Shown in pieces: positions 15,524 through 23,995 of a stretch of 64,000 bases of DNA (positions are counted from its first letter, which is position 1; every line of letters starts with the position of its first letter). This DNA comes from Myxococcus guangdongensis (GTDB taxonomy: Bacteria; Myxococcota; Myxococcia; Myxococcales; Myxococcaceae), in contig NZ_JAJVKW010000011.1 of assembly GCF_024198255.1 (NCBI RefSeq), positions 310,001 to 374,000 on the forward strand, in the 5' to 3' direction. A program made the translations under genes and the position numbers. The notes beneath the pieces were generated by a model, which ran no database searches, was not told where the DNA came from, and saw only the letters and a program-made list of their open reading frames with translations.

Positions 15524-16315
15524 GTGATTCCTTACTGGCATGCCCCCTCGCTGAAGCTGGGGCCCCTCACCATCGAGCCCTTCGGCATCTTCGTGGCCGC
15601 GGGCATCCTCTTGGCCGCCAACCTGCTTGGCCGCCAGGCGAAGCGCCAGGGGCTGGACCCCACGCCGCTCGCCGACTACGCCCCCTGGGGCGTGGGCGTG
15701 GGCGTGCTGGTGGGACACTGGGTGCACCTGTTCTTCTACCACCCGGAGGAGCTGTCCAAGAGTCCGTTCCAGATACTGAAGGTCTGGGATGGGCTGTCGT
15801 CCTTCGGCGGCCTGGTCGGCGGCATCATCGCGGCCATCTTCTTCTTCCGGCACCGCAAGCTGCGCTTCAACGACTACGCGGACGCGTTCGCGCTGGGCGT
15901 GGCGCCGGGCTGGGCGGTGGCGCGGTTGGGGTGCTTCGCGGTGCATGACCACCCGGGCGTGCGCACCGACTTCTTCCTGGCGGTGGCGTTCCCCAACGGT
16001 CCCCGTCACGACCTGGGCATGTACGACGCCATCGCGCTCTTCGCCATCTCCGGCCTGCTATACGCGCTGCGCGACGTGGAGAAGATGAAGGGGCGGCTGT
16101 TGCCGCTGCTGGCCATCCTGTACGCGGCGTGCCGCTTCAGCTTCGACTTCCTGCGCGCCACGGACATGAGCTACGTGGACGCGCGCTACTTCGGCATGAC
16201 GCCCGCGCAGTACGGCTGCTTCGCGCTGGTGGCCTACGGCCTGTGGGGGCTCTTGCGCCGCCGCGAGTCGAGCGCGCCGTCCGCGCCGCCCGGCAGTCCC
16301 GTGGGCGCGCGGTAG
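15524..16315 (+). CDS. Prolipoprotein diacylglyceryl transferase homologue (Lgt-like)
   Basis: 263 residues, polytopic membrane protein of the Lgt family, which transfers diacylglycerol from phosphatidylglycerol to the lipobox cysteine. Recognisable blocks: LTIEPFGIFVAAGILLAANL, WDGLSSFGGLVGGIIAA, AVARLGCFAVHDHPG, YDAIALFAISGLLYALR, ARYFGMTPAQYGC. The arginine of the Lgt signature is kept, but the HGG histidine (His103 in E. coli) appears replaced by Phe (SSFGG), and GRIGNF is ARLGCF. Start is GTG with GGAG 8 bases upstream. It may be a paralogue with altered specificity rather than the housekeeping enzyme. Confidence 0.85.
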   Translation: MIPYWHAPSLKLGPLTIEPFGIFVAAGILLAANLLGRQAKRQGLDPTPLADYAPWGVGVGVLVGHWVHLFFYHPEELSKSPFQILKVWDGLSSFGGLVGGIIAAIFFFRHRKLRFNDYADAFALGVAPGWAVARLGCFAVHDHPGVRTDFFLAVAFPNGPRHDLGMYDAIALFAISGLLYALRDVEKMKGRLLPLLAILYAACRFSFDFLRATDMSYVDARYFGMTPAQYGCFALVAYGLWGLLRRRESSAPSAPPGSPVGAR

Positions 16316-16460
16316 TTTGACGTCCCTGGCCCTCGCGCGAGCGGGGGCCGGGCGCCCCCGGCGCTGGTGGAGGAGCACGCGAGCCGCTGCGCCAGTCGCC
16401 GGCTCGCGCACCACCGGCCGCCCCTCCCGCGAGGCGGTGGCGCGTCGGCGGGCCTGGGTC

Positions 16461-17420
16461 TCACGCGGGCGTGGGCATCCTCACGTGGGCGAGCTTGCGC
16501 TCGGCCAGCACCGAGTGGACGCGGGTGATGCGTCCGTCCGCGCCCAGCGCCACGCTCACCACCGCCCGCGTCGCGAGCATCGGGTCCTTCGCGGGCGCGA
16601 GGAGCAACACCAGAGCGGGCAGGCCGTTGAGCCACTGGAGCTCCACCGCGCGCGGCGCTCCTCGCATCTCCATCAGCTTCGTCAGGAACGTCAGCACCCG
16701 GCGCGCGCCCACCACGGGCACCAGCGCGGCGCGCACCTCGCCCCGGCCGTCCGAGAACGCCTTCACGTCGCCGGACAGGAGCGCCTCGGCCGCCGCGACG
16801 TCCCGCTCGAGCAGCGCCGTCATGAAGCCCTCCAGCGCCGCGAGCGTGCGCTGTTGGAGGTCCTTCGTCGGCAGGCAGCGCTCGCCGTCGTACGCCGCCA
16901 TGGCCGCCCGCGCGCGGTGGTGCACCACCTTCACGTGCACCTCGCTCATGCCCAGCGCCTCGGCCACCTCGCGCACCGAGGAGTCGAACACGTCGCGCAA
17001 GAGCAGCACGGCGCGCTGCTTGGGCGTCAGCGCCTCCAGGGCCAGCAGGAAGGCGAAGGAGACGCTCTCCAACAGCTCATAGCGCCCCTCGGTGGAGCCG
17101 CCTCCGGGCAGCCTCGCCTCCACCGCGGGCGGGACCTCCTCCTCCCCTGTCTCCAGGGGTGACGGCAACCACGTCCCGACGTAGCCCTCGCGACGTCGAC
17201 GGCGCAGCGAGTCCCGGGACAGGTTCACCGCCACCCGCGTCAGCCACGGGCGCAGCGCCTCGTGCCGCGCGGGCGGTGAGGACAGGGCGCGGGCGAAGGT
17301 CTCCTGCACCAGCTCGTCCGCGTCCGCCGCCACGCCCGTCATCCGGTAGCACAGGCCCCAGAGGTAGCGCTCATGCTCGCGCGCCGCCTCCTCCAACGCC
17401 CCTCGCGACAGGTCCGACAT
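16461..17420 (-). CDS. ECF41-type RNA polymerase sigma factor (SigJ-like) with SnoaL-like C-terminus
   Basis: 319 residues. Sigma region 2 (HERYLWGLCYRMTGVAADAD, LVQETFARAL), the ECF41 linker signature WLPSPL (family form WLPEP), region 4 (LLALEALTPKQRAVLLLRDVF, VREVAEALGMSEVHVKVVHHR), then an NTF2/SnoaL-like C-terminal domain (FMTALLERDVAAAEALLSGDV). In ECF41 sigmas this domain replaces an anti-sigma factor. They usually regulate an adjacent oxidoreductase or carboxymuconolactone-decarboxylase-like gene; here an FAD oxidoreductase ends 4 bases upstream, so the two are one operon. Confidence 0.88.
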   Translation of the reverse strand: MSDLSRGALEEAAREHERYLWGLCYRMTGVAADADELVQETFARALSSPPARHEALRPWLTRVAVNLSRDSLRRRRREGYVGTWLPSPLETGEEEVPPAVEARLPGGGSTEGRYELLESVSFAFLLALEALTPKQRAVLLLRDVFDSSVREVAEALGMSEVHVKVVHHRARAAMAAYDGERCLPTKDLQQRTLAALEGFMTALLERDVAAAEALLSGDVKAFSDGRGEVRAALVPVVGARRVLTFLTKLMEMRGAPRAVELQWLNGLPALVLLLAPAKDPMLATRAVVSVALGADGRITRVHSVLAERKLAHVRMPTPA

Positions 17421-17424
17421 GTCC

Positions 17425-18729
17425 TCAGGCTCCCACTGCCCGCCGACGCGGCGCCACCGCCGCGTGACGGAGCAGCGCGCGCTCCACCGACTCCGCGCTG
17501 GCGAAGGACGCATCCGACAGCATCCCCTCCGAGCCGACCCAGTCCCCCACGCGGTACAGGCCCGCGACGTGCGGCACCGCGGGCGCCGGCCTCCCCGACA
17601 AACCTCCCGTGCTCGCCGTCGGCAGCAGGTGGCTCACCACCAGCGCGGGCCGGAAGCGGCGGGCGACGAGCACCTCGCGCCAGCCCGGCTGCAGCACGTC
17701 CATCACCGCCTCCAGCTCCGCCTCGGTCGCCTCGGAGGCGGACGGCGACAGGTACTTCATCACGTGCACCATGGCGCCTCCCTCCGGCCCCAGCCGGGCG
17801 TAGGCCGAGTGCACCGAGGCGTACCACGGCCCATCGACGCCGAGCGCGAAGAGGGCCTCGCGCCTCGGCAGCCGCGACAGGCCCAGCTCCAGCGTGGCCG
17901 CCCGGATGGGCGTGGCCGCCTCCGCCTCCTTCGCGAGCACCGCGTCCTCCGGCAGCAGCGACGCCACGTCCTTCGGGCTCCCCGCGAGCACCACCGCGTC
18001 CGCCGCGCGCACCGAGCCCTCCGACAACCGGAGGCCGCGCACCTGACCCTGCTCGACGACCACGCCCTCGACGCGCGCGGACACCTCCAGCGTCGCGCCA
18101 GCCTCCTTCGCCACGGCGGCCACCGCGTCCACCAGCGCGCCCCAGCCGTCATCGAGGTAGAGCACGCCCGCCTCGACGGCGAGCTGGACCTGCGTCACCG
18201 CGGCCTCCGCGCTCAGGGCGTCCAGGTCCGCGGCGTAGGTGGCCACGCGCACGAGCGCGGCGACGACGGCGCGCGCGTCCTCCCGGGACAGGCGCGTGTC
18301 GAGCCACTGGCGCATCGACACGTGCGTCAGCGGCTCCGTGTCCACGCGGCGCAGGCTCGCGAGCAGCCGTGCCATCTCCAGCTTGCTGCTCAACTGCAAC
18401 ACGTCGGTCGTGAGGAGCGACACGGGCCCGCGCGGCAGCGTGTGCAACCTGCCGGCGCGCAGCGCGTAGGAACCACCCGACTCCCCGGCGATGCGCCCCC
18501 GCGGCTTCACGCCCAGGCGTCCGAGCACCCGCATGCCGGCCCCCGCCCGGTACAACGCATGCGGCCCCAGGTTGAAGCGGAAGCCCTCCACGTCCGTCGT
18601 CTGCGCGCGGCCGCCCAGGTGCTTGGAGCGCTCGTACAACGTCACCGCGCAGCCGCCGCGCGCCAGCAGCGCCGCCGTCGCCAGCCCGCCCAAACCGCCT
18701 CCCACCACCGCCACCTTCTTCGTCTCCAT
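17425..18729 (-). CDS. FAD-dependent oxidoreductase (phytoene desaturase/amine oxidase family)
   Basis: 434 residues. N-terminal Rossmann FAD motif VAVVGGGLGGLATAALLARGG, acid end of strand 2 (YERSKHLGGRAQT), substrate region NLGPHALYRAG, and C-terminal FAD block GLYRVGDWVGSEGMLSDASFA. This resembles phytoene dehydrogenase-related proteins; the carotenoid role is not established. GGAGGAC lies before the ATG. Placed directly before the ECF41 sigma gene, the usual arrangement for an ECF41 target. Confidence 0.85.
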   Translation of the reverse strand: METKKVAVVGGGLGGLATAALLARGGCAVTLYERSKHLGGRAQTTDVEGFRFNLGPHALYRAGAGMRVLGRLGVKPRGRIAGESGGSYALRAGRLHTLPRGPVSLLTTDVLQLSSKLEMARLLASLRRVDTEPLTHVSMRQWLDTRLSREDARAVVAALVRVATYAADLDALSAEAAVTQVQLAVEAGVLYLDDGWGALVDAVAAVAKEAGATLEVSARVEGVVVEQGQVRGLRLSEGSVRAADAVVLAGSPKDVASLLPEDAVLAKEAEAATPIRAATLELGLSRLPRREALFALGVDGPWYASVHSAYARLGPEGGAMVHVMKYLSPSASEATEAELEAVMDVLQPGWREVLVARRFRPALVVSHLLPTASTGGLSGRPAPAVPHVAGLYRVGDWVGSEGMLSDASFASAESVERALLRHAAVAPRRRAVGA

Positions 18730-19018
18730 GTCCGTCCTCCGTCGCCCGCGTCGGGGGAAATCCCGGCGTTCGACGGCTCCACGAAAATGGGCGGCGAAAG
18801 GTTACAGCGGGCCTCGAGGCGCCTCCGGATGGCCCCGGACGACAGCCCTCCTGGAGACGACGATGCGACGCGTCGTGAGGGGCGTCACCCCGTGCGGGCG
18901 GTCCTGGTGCGCAATTCCCGCCGCTCGGGTGTCATGGCCTCGCGAGCCCTCTCTCACCTGCCACCCGCGTCGACGGAGCGGTTAGGATGTGGGCATCCTG
19001 GGGCCGCTGGAGACAGTC
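18730..19018. other. Intergenic region, no gene seen
   Basis: About 290 bases between the divergent oxidoreductase and lipoprotein genes; presumably holds both promoters. An ECF41-type promoter for the oxidoreductase would lie here but I could not single one out. No structure or conserved element recognised. Confidence 0.35.
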
Positions 19019-19258
19019 ATGCGCAACGCCGCCGTCATCGTCATCGCCAGTCTCCTCTTCACGGGATGCAGCAACTACTGGTGGCTCGCCCGCGCGCTCC
19101 TTCCGGACCACACCATCAACGGCAGCGGCGGCACCCAGACCCTCCGGGAGCCTCGTCCGAACCCCTCCAGCGAGCCCGTGTACGGCCCCGACCGCTCCTC
19201 GGATGCCCCGGATGCGAAGCAACAAGACGAGGCCAAGGCCGCCAACGACACACCTTGA
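19019..19258 (+). CDS. Small lipoprotein, unknown function
   Basis: 79 residues: signal peptide MRNAAVIVIASLLFTGC with lipobox FTGC-S, then a Tyr/Trp pair (NYWWLARALL) and a disordered, proline- and charge-rich tail ending DEAKAANDTP. GGAG precedes the ATG. No domain recognised; such proteins are usually small outer-membrane lipoproteins. Single gene. Confidence 0.65.
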   Translation: MRNAAVIVIASLLFTGCSNYWWLARALLPDHTINGSGGTQTLREPRPNPSSEPVYGPDRSSDAPDAKQQDEAKAANDTP

Positions 19259-19440
19259 AACATCCTGGCGAGAACCTTCCGCTCCGAGTGCTGTGAGACG
19301 TATCAACCGGGTCTGTTTCACCTCGGACCTGGAGCGAAGACGACCCCAGACGTCACGAGAAGCAAGGCAATGTCAGAGGTAGTCGTAGGATGATGCGTGC
19401 ACGGCGGATTCCCCGCCGGGACTGGACAAGGCACGCATCC

Positions 19441-20373
19441 ATGAAGACGCTCCTCGCCGCCCTGCTCACGCTTCCCCTGCTCGCCTGTGGCCCCGCGCCC
19501 GAGGCCGAACCCACGCAGGCTCCGTCGGACACCGAGAGCCTGACGCAGTCGAGCGAGCTGTCCTCCTCCGCCCCCCGCGAGCGCTCCATCCGCCTGCGCA
19601 CCGGCGTGACGCTCCGCTATGTGGAGCAGGGCTCGCGGCATGGCCCCGCCGTCGTCTTCCTGCACGGCTACACGGACTCGCACCACACCTGGGACTTGAA
19701 CCTGTCGCGCTTCTCGCGCGACCTGCACATCTACGCGCTGGACCAGCGTGGCCACGGTGATTCGTCCCGCCCCGCGTGTTGCTACACGCAGCAGCACTTC
19801 GCGGCGGATGTGGCGGCCTTCCTCGACGCCGTGGGCGAATCGCGCGCCATCCTCGTCGGCCACTCGATGGGCAGCTTCATCGCGCAGCAGGTGGCGCTGG
19901 ATTACCCGCGTCGCGTGGAGGCGCTGGTGCTCGTCGGCTCGGCCCCCACCGTCGCGGGCAACGAGGTGGCCCTGGGCCTGAAGTCCGTCGTCGATGAACA
20001 GGTAGGCACCGTCGACCCGGCCTTCGTGCGCGAGTTCCAGTCGAGCACCTTCGTCCGCCCCGTGCCCGCCTCCTACCTGGACACGCTCGTGTCGGAGAGC
20101 CTCAAGGTCCCCGCGCGCGTGTGGCAGGACTCGCTCGACGGGCTCATCGCGGAGGACCACTCGCGGCGCCTGCGCTCCATCCGCGTGCCCGTGCTCGTGG
20201 TGGGCGGAGACCAGGATGGCTTCTTCCCCGTCGCGCAGCAGCGGGCGCTCGTCAACGCGCTGCCCGACGCGCGCTTCATCCTCTACCCCGACACCGGCCA
20301 CGCGCCCCACGCGGAGCTGCCGCAGACCTTCGTGCGCGACGTGAGCCAGTTCATCCAGCGCGTGACCCGATAG
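19441..20373 (+). CDS. Alpha/beta hydrolase lipoprotein
   Basis: 310 residues: signal peptide MKTLLAALLTLPLLAC, lipobox LLAC-G, a Ser-rich spacer, then a full alpha/beta hydrolase domain. Oxyanion block VVFLHGYTDSHHTW, DQRGHGDSSRP, nucleophile Ser142 in LVGHSMGSFIAQQ, acid Asp in VVGGDQDGFFPV, and His in YPDTGHAPHAEL. Active on esters or related substrates outside the cytoplasm. The MKTLL start was preferred to the upstream MMRAR start because it yields a normal lipoprotein signal. Monocistronic. Confidence 0.85.
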   Translation: MKTLLAALLTLPLLACGPAPEAEPTQAPSDTESLTQSSELSSSAPRERSIRLRTGVTLRYVEQGSRHGPAVVFLHGYTDSHHTWDLNLSRFSRDLHIYALDQRGHGDSSRPACCYTQQHFAADVAAFLDAVGESRAILVGHSMGSFIAQQVALDYPRRVEALVLVGSAPTVAGNEVALGLKSVVDEQVGTVDPAFVREFQSSTFVRPVPASYLDTLVSESLKVPARVWQDSLDGLIAEDHSRRLRSIRVPVLVVGGDQDGFFPVAQQRALVNALPDARFILYPDTGHAPHAELPQTFVRDVSQFIQRVTR

Positions 20374-20412
20374 TCCGCGCCCCCGCGAGAGGCGCGCCCA
20401 CATGAGTGCGTC

Positions 20413-21336
20413 TCACGCGGTCCCCGGGTCCTCGTGCTTCAGGCCCTGGCCCGGCACATCCGAGCGCGCGAGCAGCACGGCGGCCGTGAGGATGAGCACC
20501 CCGCCGAATCCCTGGCGCAGGCTGAGCCGCTCGTTCAGGAAGAGCGCGCTCAGCACCACCGCCGTCAGCGGCTCCATGTTGGACACCAGCGACGTGTTCA
20601 CCGGGCCGATGCGCGCCATGCCCAGGAAGAAGAGGAATACGGCGGCCACGGTGGAGATGAGCGACAGGCCCACCACCGCGCCCCAGCCCAGCGGCGTCGT
20701 GGGGAAGGACGGCCCCTTCACCAGCGTCGCCAGTCCGAAGGTGAGCCCCGCGGACATCAGGATGACGGTGCTGGAGACGAGCGGCCCCGCGCGGCCCGCC
20801 ACGCGCGCGCTGGTGACGACGTACCCCGCGTAGAGCAGCGCGGACAAGAGCCCCAACACGACTCCCAGCGGCGTCACCCCACCCTGGCTCAGGTCCGCCG
20901 TGAGCGCCGTGCCACACAGGGCCAGCACCACCGCCACCCACTTGATGCGCCCCAGCTTCTCGCGGAAGACGAACACCTGGAGCAGCGCCACCAGCGCCGG
21001 GAATGAGTACAGGAGCAGCGCCACCAGCCCCGCGGGGGCGTGCTGGAGCGCGGCGAAGTACACGCCCGCCTCGCTCACGTAGCCCACCGCGCCCAGCAGG
21101 ATGAGCGACACCAGGAGGCGCCCTCGGGGCAGCGGCTGACGCAGGGCCACCATCACCGCGCCGAGCACCGAGCCCGCCAGCGTGAAGCGCAGGAACAACA
21201 ACGTGGAGACGTCCGCGCCCGCCGCATAGGCCAGACGCCCGAAGAGCCCGAGCGCGCCGAAGCACGCACCGGACAGGGCCACGATGAGGAAACCAGCGGT
21301 GCGGTTCATGACGGGAGCGACGGCACGCTGCTCCAT
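20413..21336 (-). CDS. EamA/DMT superfamily transporter
   Basis: 307 residues with about ten hydrophobic segments in two halves, each with the EamA pattern (FLIVALSGACFGALGLFGRL ... LLFLRFTLAG; second half LLSALLYAGYVVTSARVAG ... VSNMEPLTAVVLSALFLNE). The LxRF and NMEPLTA motifs are characteristic of drug/metabolite exporters. Substrate unknown. A second start (MNRTAG, 21309) is possible. Lies 54 bases downstream of the rhodanese gene, so possibly co-transcribed with it. Confidence 0.87.
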   Translation of the reverse strand: MEQRAVAPVMNRTAGFLIVALSGACFGALGLFGRLAYAAGADVSTLLFLRFTLAGSVLGAVMVALRQPLPRGRLLVSLILLGAVGYVSEAGVYFAALQHAPAGLVALLLYSFPALVALLQVFVFREKLGRIKWVAVVLALCGTALTADLSQGGVTPLGVVLGLLSALLYAGYVVTSARVAGRAGPLVSSTVILMSAGLTFGLATLVKGPSFPTTPLGWGAVVGLSLISTVAAVFLFFLGMARIGPVNTSLVSNMEPLTAVVLSALFLNERLSLRQGFGGVLILTAAVLLARSDVPGQGLKHEDPGTA

Positions 21337-21390
21337 GCCGCCCGCCTTGTCACGCGTCGCGCGGGGCGACGCCCTCGCACGGACCTCCGG

Positions 21391-21684
21391 TCACCAGTTG
21401 TTCACCGAGCGCAGGTCGAAGACGTCCGGAAAACCATTGGCGCGCAAAATTTGTGTGGCCACCGCGCTGCGTCCGCCAGCGGCGCAGTACACCACCACGG
21501 GAGTGCCGGGCGGGCCGACCTCCTTGACGCGCTGGGGCAGCTCCTGCACGGGGATGTTGCGAGCGGCCTCGGGGTGTCCCTGCTGGAACTCCTGAGGGGT
21601 GCGCACGTCCAACAGCACCGCGCCATCGGCGACGAGCTGCCGGGCCTTCTGTGACAGTTCCTGGGGCGTCATGGGCGACAGCAT
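21391..21684 (-). CDS. Single-domain rhodanese-like sulfurtransferase
   Basis: 97 residues, one rhodanese domain: VLLDVRTPQEFQQGHPEAARNIP, VVVYCAAGGRSAVATQILRANGF. The active loop CAAGGRS contains the persulfide-forming cysteine, so it can carry sulfane sulfur (e.g. thiosulfate or persulfide transfer). No signal peptide, so cytoplasmic. Upstream of the EamA transporter on the same strand. Distinct from the rhodanese of the sulfide operon at 62154. Confidence 0.88.
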   Translation of the reverse strand: MLSPMTPQELSQKARQLVADGAVLLDVRTPQEFQQGHPEAARNIPVQELPQRVKEVGPPGTPVVVYCAAGGRSAVATQILRANGFPDVFDLRSVNNW

Positions 21685-21754
21685 GCCCTACTTGCCCAGG
21701 GCGGGGCTCGCTCGTCGCACGAGCCCTGTTCCCTTCAGGGCACATCCCCCGGGC

Positions 21755-23236
21755 TCAGAGCTCCACCGTCTGCTCGAAGCCGCCCGCCCTCACCGTGAGC
21801 GACCCGAGCGCGGGGAAGCGCTCGCGCGCCTGGGCCACCACCGTGTCCAGCGCGTCCTTCGCGTCCTCCTCCCGCTCGTAGCGCAGGGTGAGCTCCCTCA
21901 GGCTGTCCGAGCGCAGGTCCCGCAGGCCGACGGTGTCCCCAGGGAAGAACTCGAACGCGCGCAGCTTCGGCAGGAACTCCACCAGGAGCGCCAGGATGCG
22001 ATTGCCTTCACCCAGCGACCACGTCTCGGTGGTGTCCACGCGCGCGCGCCGGCGCCGCCAGACGAAGGCGGGCTTCAGCGTGATGGGACTGTGGGCATCG
22101 CCGCTCCACTCCGGCGTGAAGCCGTGCTCGCGCAGCACCTCGACGATGATGCGCCCCACCGCCGCGGCGTCCTCGCTCACCTTCGCGTCCTCCTCCGCGG
22201 TGAACTCCTCCTCGCGCCCGTCGTCCTCCTCGTCGTTGACGAGCCCATAGGCCAGGTGCAGCGGGTGGCCCTTCATGGCGGAGGCCGCGTCCTGCTGGTC
22301 GAAGAACACCGTGCCGACAATCGTCTCGCCCTGCTCCCGGCGCATGTCCGCCAGCTCGCGCGACACCTCCCAACCACCGCTCATCGTGGTGGACGCGGAC
22401 ATCTCCGCCACGAAGCCTCGCGCGCGCAGCACGTCGAACGCCGCCTCCAGCCGGTCCGCGGGGATGACGTCCGGCCAGGTCTTCTCCTCCTCGGCGCGCG
22501 CTCGCACGTGCGCGCAGACCTGCTCGAGCACCCGACGCTGCAGCCGGTCGTCGTAGATGTCATCCCAGTCCGGCATGCCCAGGTAGTCGAAGAGGCGGTT
22601 CAACGGGTGGTGGGCGTACTCGAACTGCTCGAGGACGGCCTCCACCACGCCCGGCACCAGCGCCGCCTCGTCCTCGGGCTCCGGGTCCGGCGTCGGCTGG
22701 AACCCCAGCGCCCCCAGCTTCGCCGCCAGCTCCAGGGCCTGGGCCACCAGCCCCAACCGCCGCGCGCGTCCCGACTCCGGGACATCACCGCGCGTGGTCG
22801 CCAGCGCCTCGAACTGGAAGCGCCACTCGTCCTTGTCGAAGGTGTGCACGCCCACCTCGAGGTGTCCGCTGCCCCGCCACTCGACGACGGCGTCGTGCCC
22901 CGCGGGCTCCAGGACCTCCTGCGCCAGCGCGAGCACCTTCAGCTCCCACTGCTCCTTCTCCGACGGCGCGTGCGGGACGAGCGCCACGAGCCGCTTCGCC
23001 AGCGTCTCGACCTGCTCGAGCAGGCCCCGCTCCTTCGCCCACAGTCGCAGGCGCACCTCGCCCAGCGTCGACATCAGGGTGCGGACGGCGACCTGCCCCG
23101 AATCCGGGTCGACTTCGTCGACGTTGACGTAGCCCCGAGGTGAAGAGGCCCAGGCGACGACCCCCAGCTCGAGCTCCTCGCCCAGCACCTCCCGGGCGGC
23201 CTGGCGAAGCTGCCCCTGCAACTCCTCGTTCTCCAT
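21755..23236 (-). CDS. DUF6891-like hypothetical protein
   Basis: 493 residues, acidic, cytoplasmic. Three regions: an N-terminal ~240 residues without recognisable motif (contains GYVNVDEVDPDSG), a central region (ARAEEEKTWPDVIPADRLEAAFDVLRARGFVAEM, MSGGWEVS, ETIVGTVFFDQQDAASAM, LHLAYGLVND) that resembles DUF6891, and a C-terminal ~110-residue domain ending FEQTVEL. No catalytic residues can be proposed. Start at 23236 has AAGGA upstream. Divergent from the GreA-like gene. Confidence 0.7.
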   Translation of the reverse strand: MENEELQGQLRQAAREVLGEELELGVVAWASSPRGYVNVDEVDPDSGQVAVRTLMSTLGEVRLRLWAKERGLLEQVETLAKRLVALVPHAPSEKEQWELKVLALAQEVLEPAGHDAVVEWRGSGHLEVGVHTFDKDEWRFQFEALATTRGDVPESGRARRLGLVAQALELAAKLGALGFQPTPDPEPEDEAALVPGVVEAVLEQFEYAHHPLNRLFDYLGMPDWDDIYDDRLQRRVLEQVCAHVRARAEEEKTWPDVIPADRLEAAFDVLRARGFVAEMSASTTMSGGWEVSRELADMRREQGETIVGTVFFDQQDAASAMKGHPLHLAYGLVNDEEDDGREEEFTAEEDAKVSEDAAAVGRIIVEVLREHGFTPEWSGDAHSPITLKPAFVWRRRRARVDTTETWSLGEGNRILALLVEFLPKLRAFEFFPGDTVGLRDLRSDSLRELTLRYEREEDAKDALDTVVAQARERFPALGSLTVRAGGFEQTVEL

Positions 23237-23410
23237 CTGTCGCGTCCTTCCCGGTGGGGGGCTCGAGCCGTGTACGGGCTTGCCACGAGGAAGAACGCCG
23301 AGGTGCACGGGATGTCGCAGCGGGCCCCACGGCACGGGCCCGTCACGAGGCGCCCCGTGGCGGCGGAAAACTGGAGCCGGCGCCCAGGCGCGCTACAGTT
23401 CTGTGCCATC

Positions 23411-23926
23411 ATGTCACTCGACAAGCAGGCACTGTTGCTCCAGCTCGCCGAGCGCCTCCAGCAGAGCGACCGGCTGGCCCACAGGGCCGAGGCCGAGGCT
23501 CGCGAGGCGGCCCGCAGCCTGGCCACCGAGTCGGAGAAGAGGGAGGACGGCCGCGCGGCCTTGGAGTTCGGCAGCCTGGCCACGGGACAGGCCAATCGCG
23601 CCCGTCGGGTCCAAGAGGAGCTCCAGGCGCTGACGCACTTCGGCCAGGCCCCCATGCCGCGCTTCTCGCGCCGGGGCCCGGTGGGGCTGGGCGCGCTGGT
23701 GGACGTCAGCACCGAGGACGAGGACGGCTTCGCCGAGCGGACCTTCTTCGTGCTGCCCGTGGGCGCGGGCACGGAGCTGACGGGCCCCGGCGGCGACGGC
23801 TTCCTGTCCGTCATCACCCCCGCCTCCCCGGTGGGCCGCGCGCTCATGGGGCGCAAGGCGGGAGACACCATCGAAGTGACGTTGGCGGGCGAGGTGCGCG
23901 AGTGGACGGTGCTCGAGGTCGCCTGA
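23411..23926 (+). CDS. GreA/GreB-like transcription elongation factor homologue
   Basis: 171 residues with Gre architecture: N-terminal helical hairpin (MSLDKQALLLQLAERLQQSD ... RVQEELQALTHF) and an FKBP-like C-terminal domain (LGALVDVST, FFVLPVGAGTEL, SVITPASPVGRALMGRKAGD, VREWTVLEV). GreA rescues backtracked polymerase using acidic tip residues; the tip here (SEKREDGRA) has acidic residues but is not the canonical sequence, so function may differ. Weak ribosome binding site. Shares its promoter region with the divergent 23236 gene. Confidence 0.78.
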   Translation: MSLDKQALLLQLAERLQQSDRLAHRAEAEAREAARSLATESEKREDGRAALEFGSLATGQANRARRVQEELQALTHFGQAPMPRFSRRGPVGLGALVDVSTEDEDGFAERTFFVLPVGAGTELTGPGGDGFLSVITPASPVGRALMGRKAGDTIEVTLAGEVREWTVLEVA

Positions 23927-23995
23927 CGCCGGGTGTCCCGCCCTGGGCGTCCGGGGTGTCAGGCCCCCGACGCTCGGCGAGGGAGCACTAGAACC

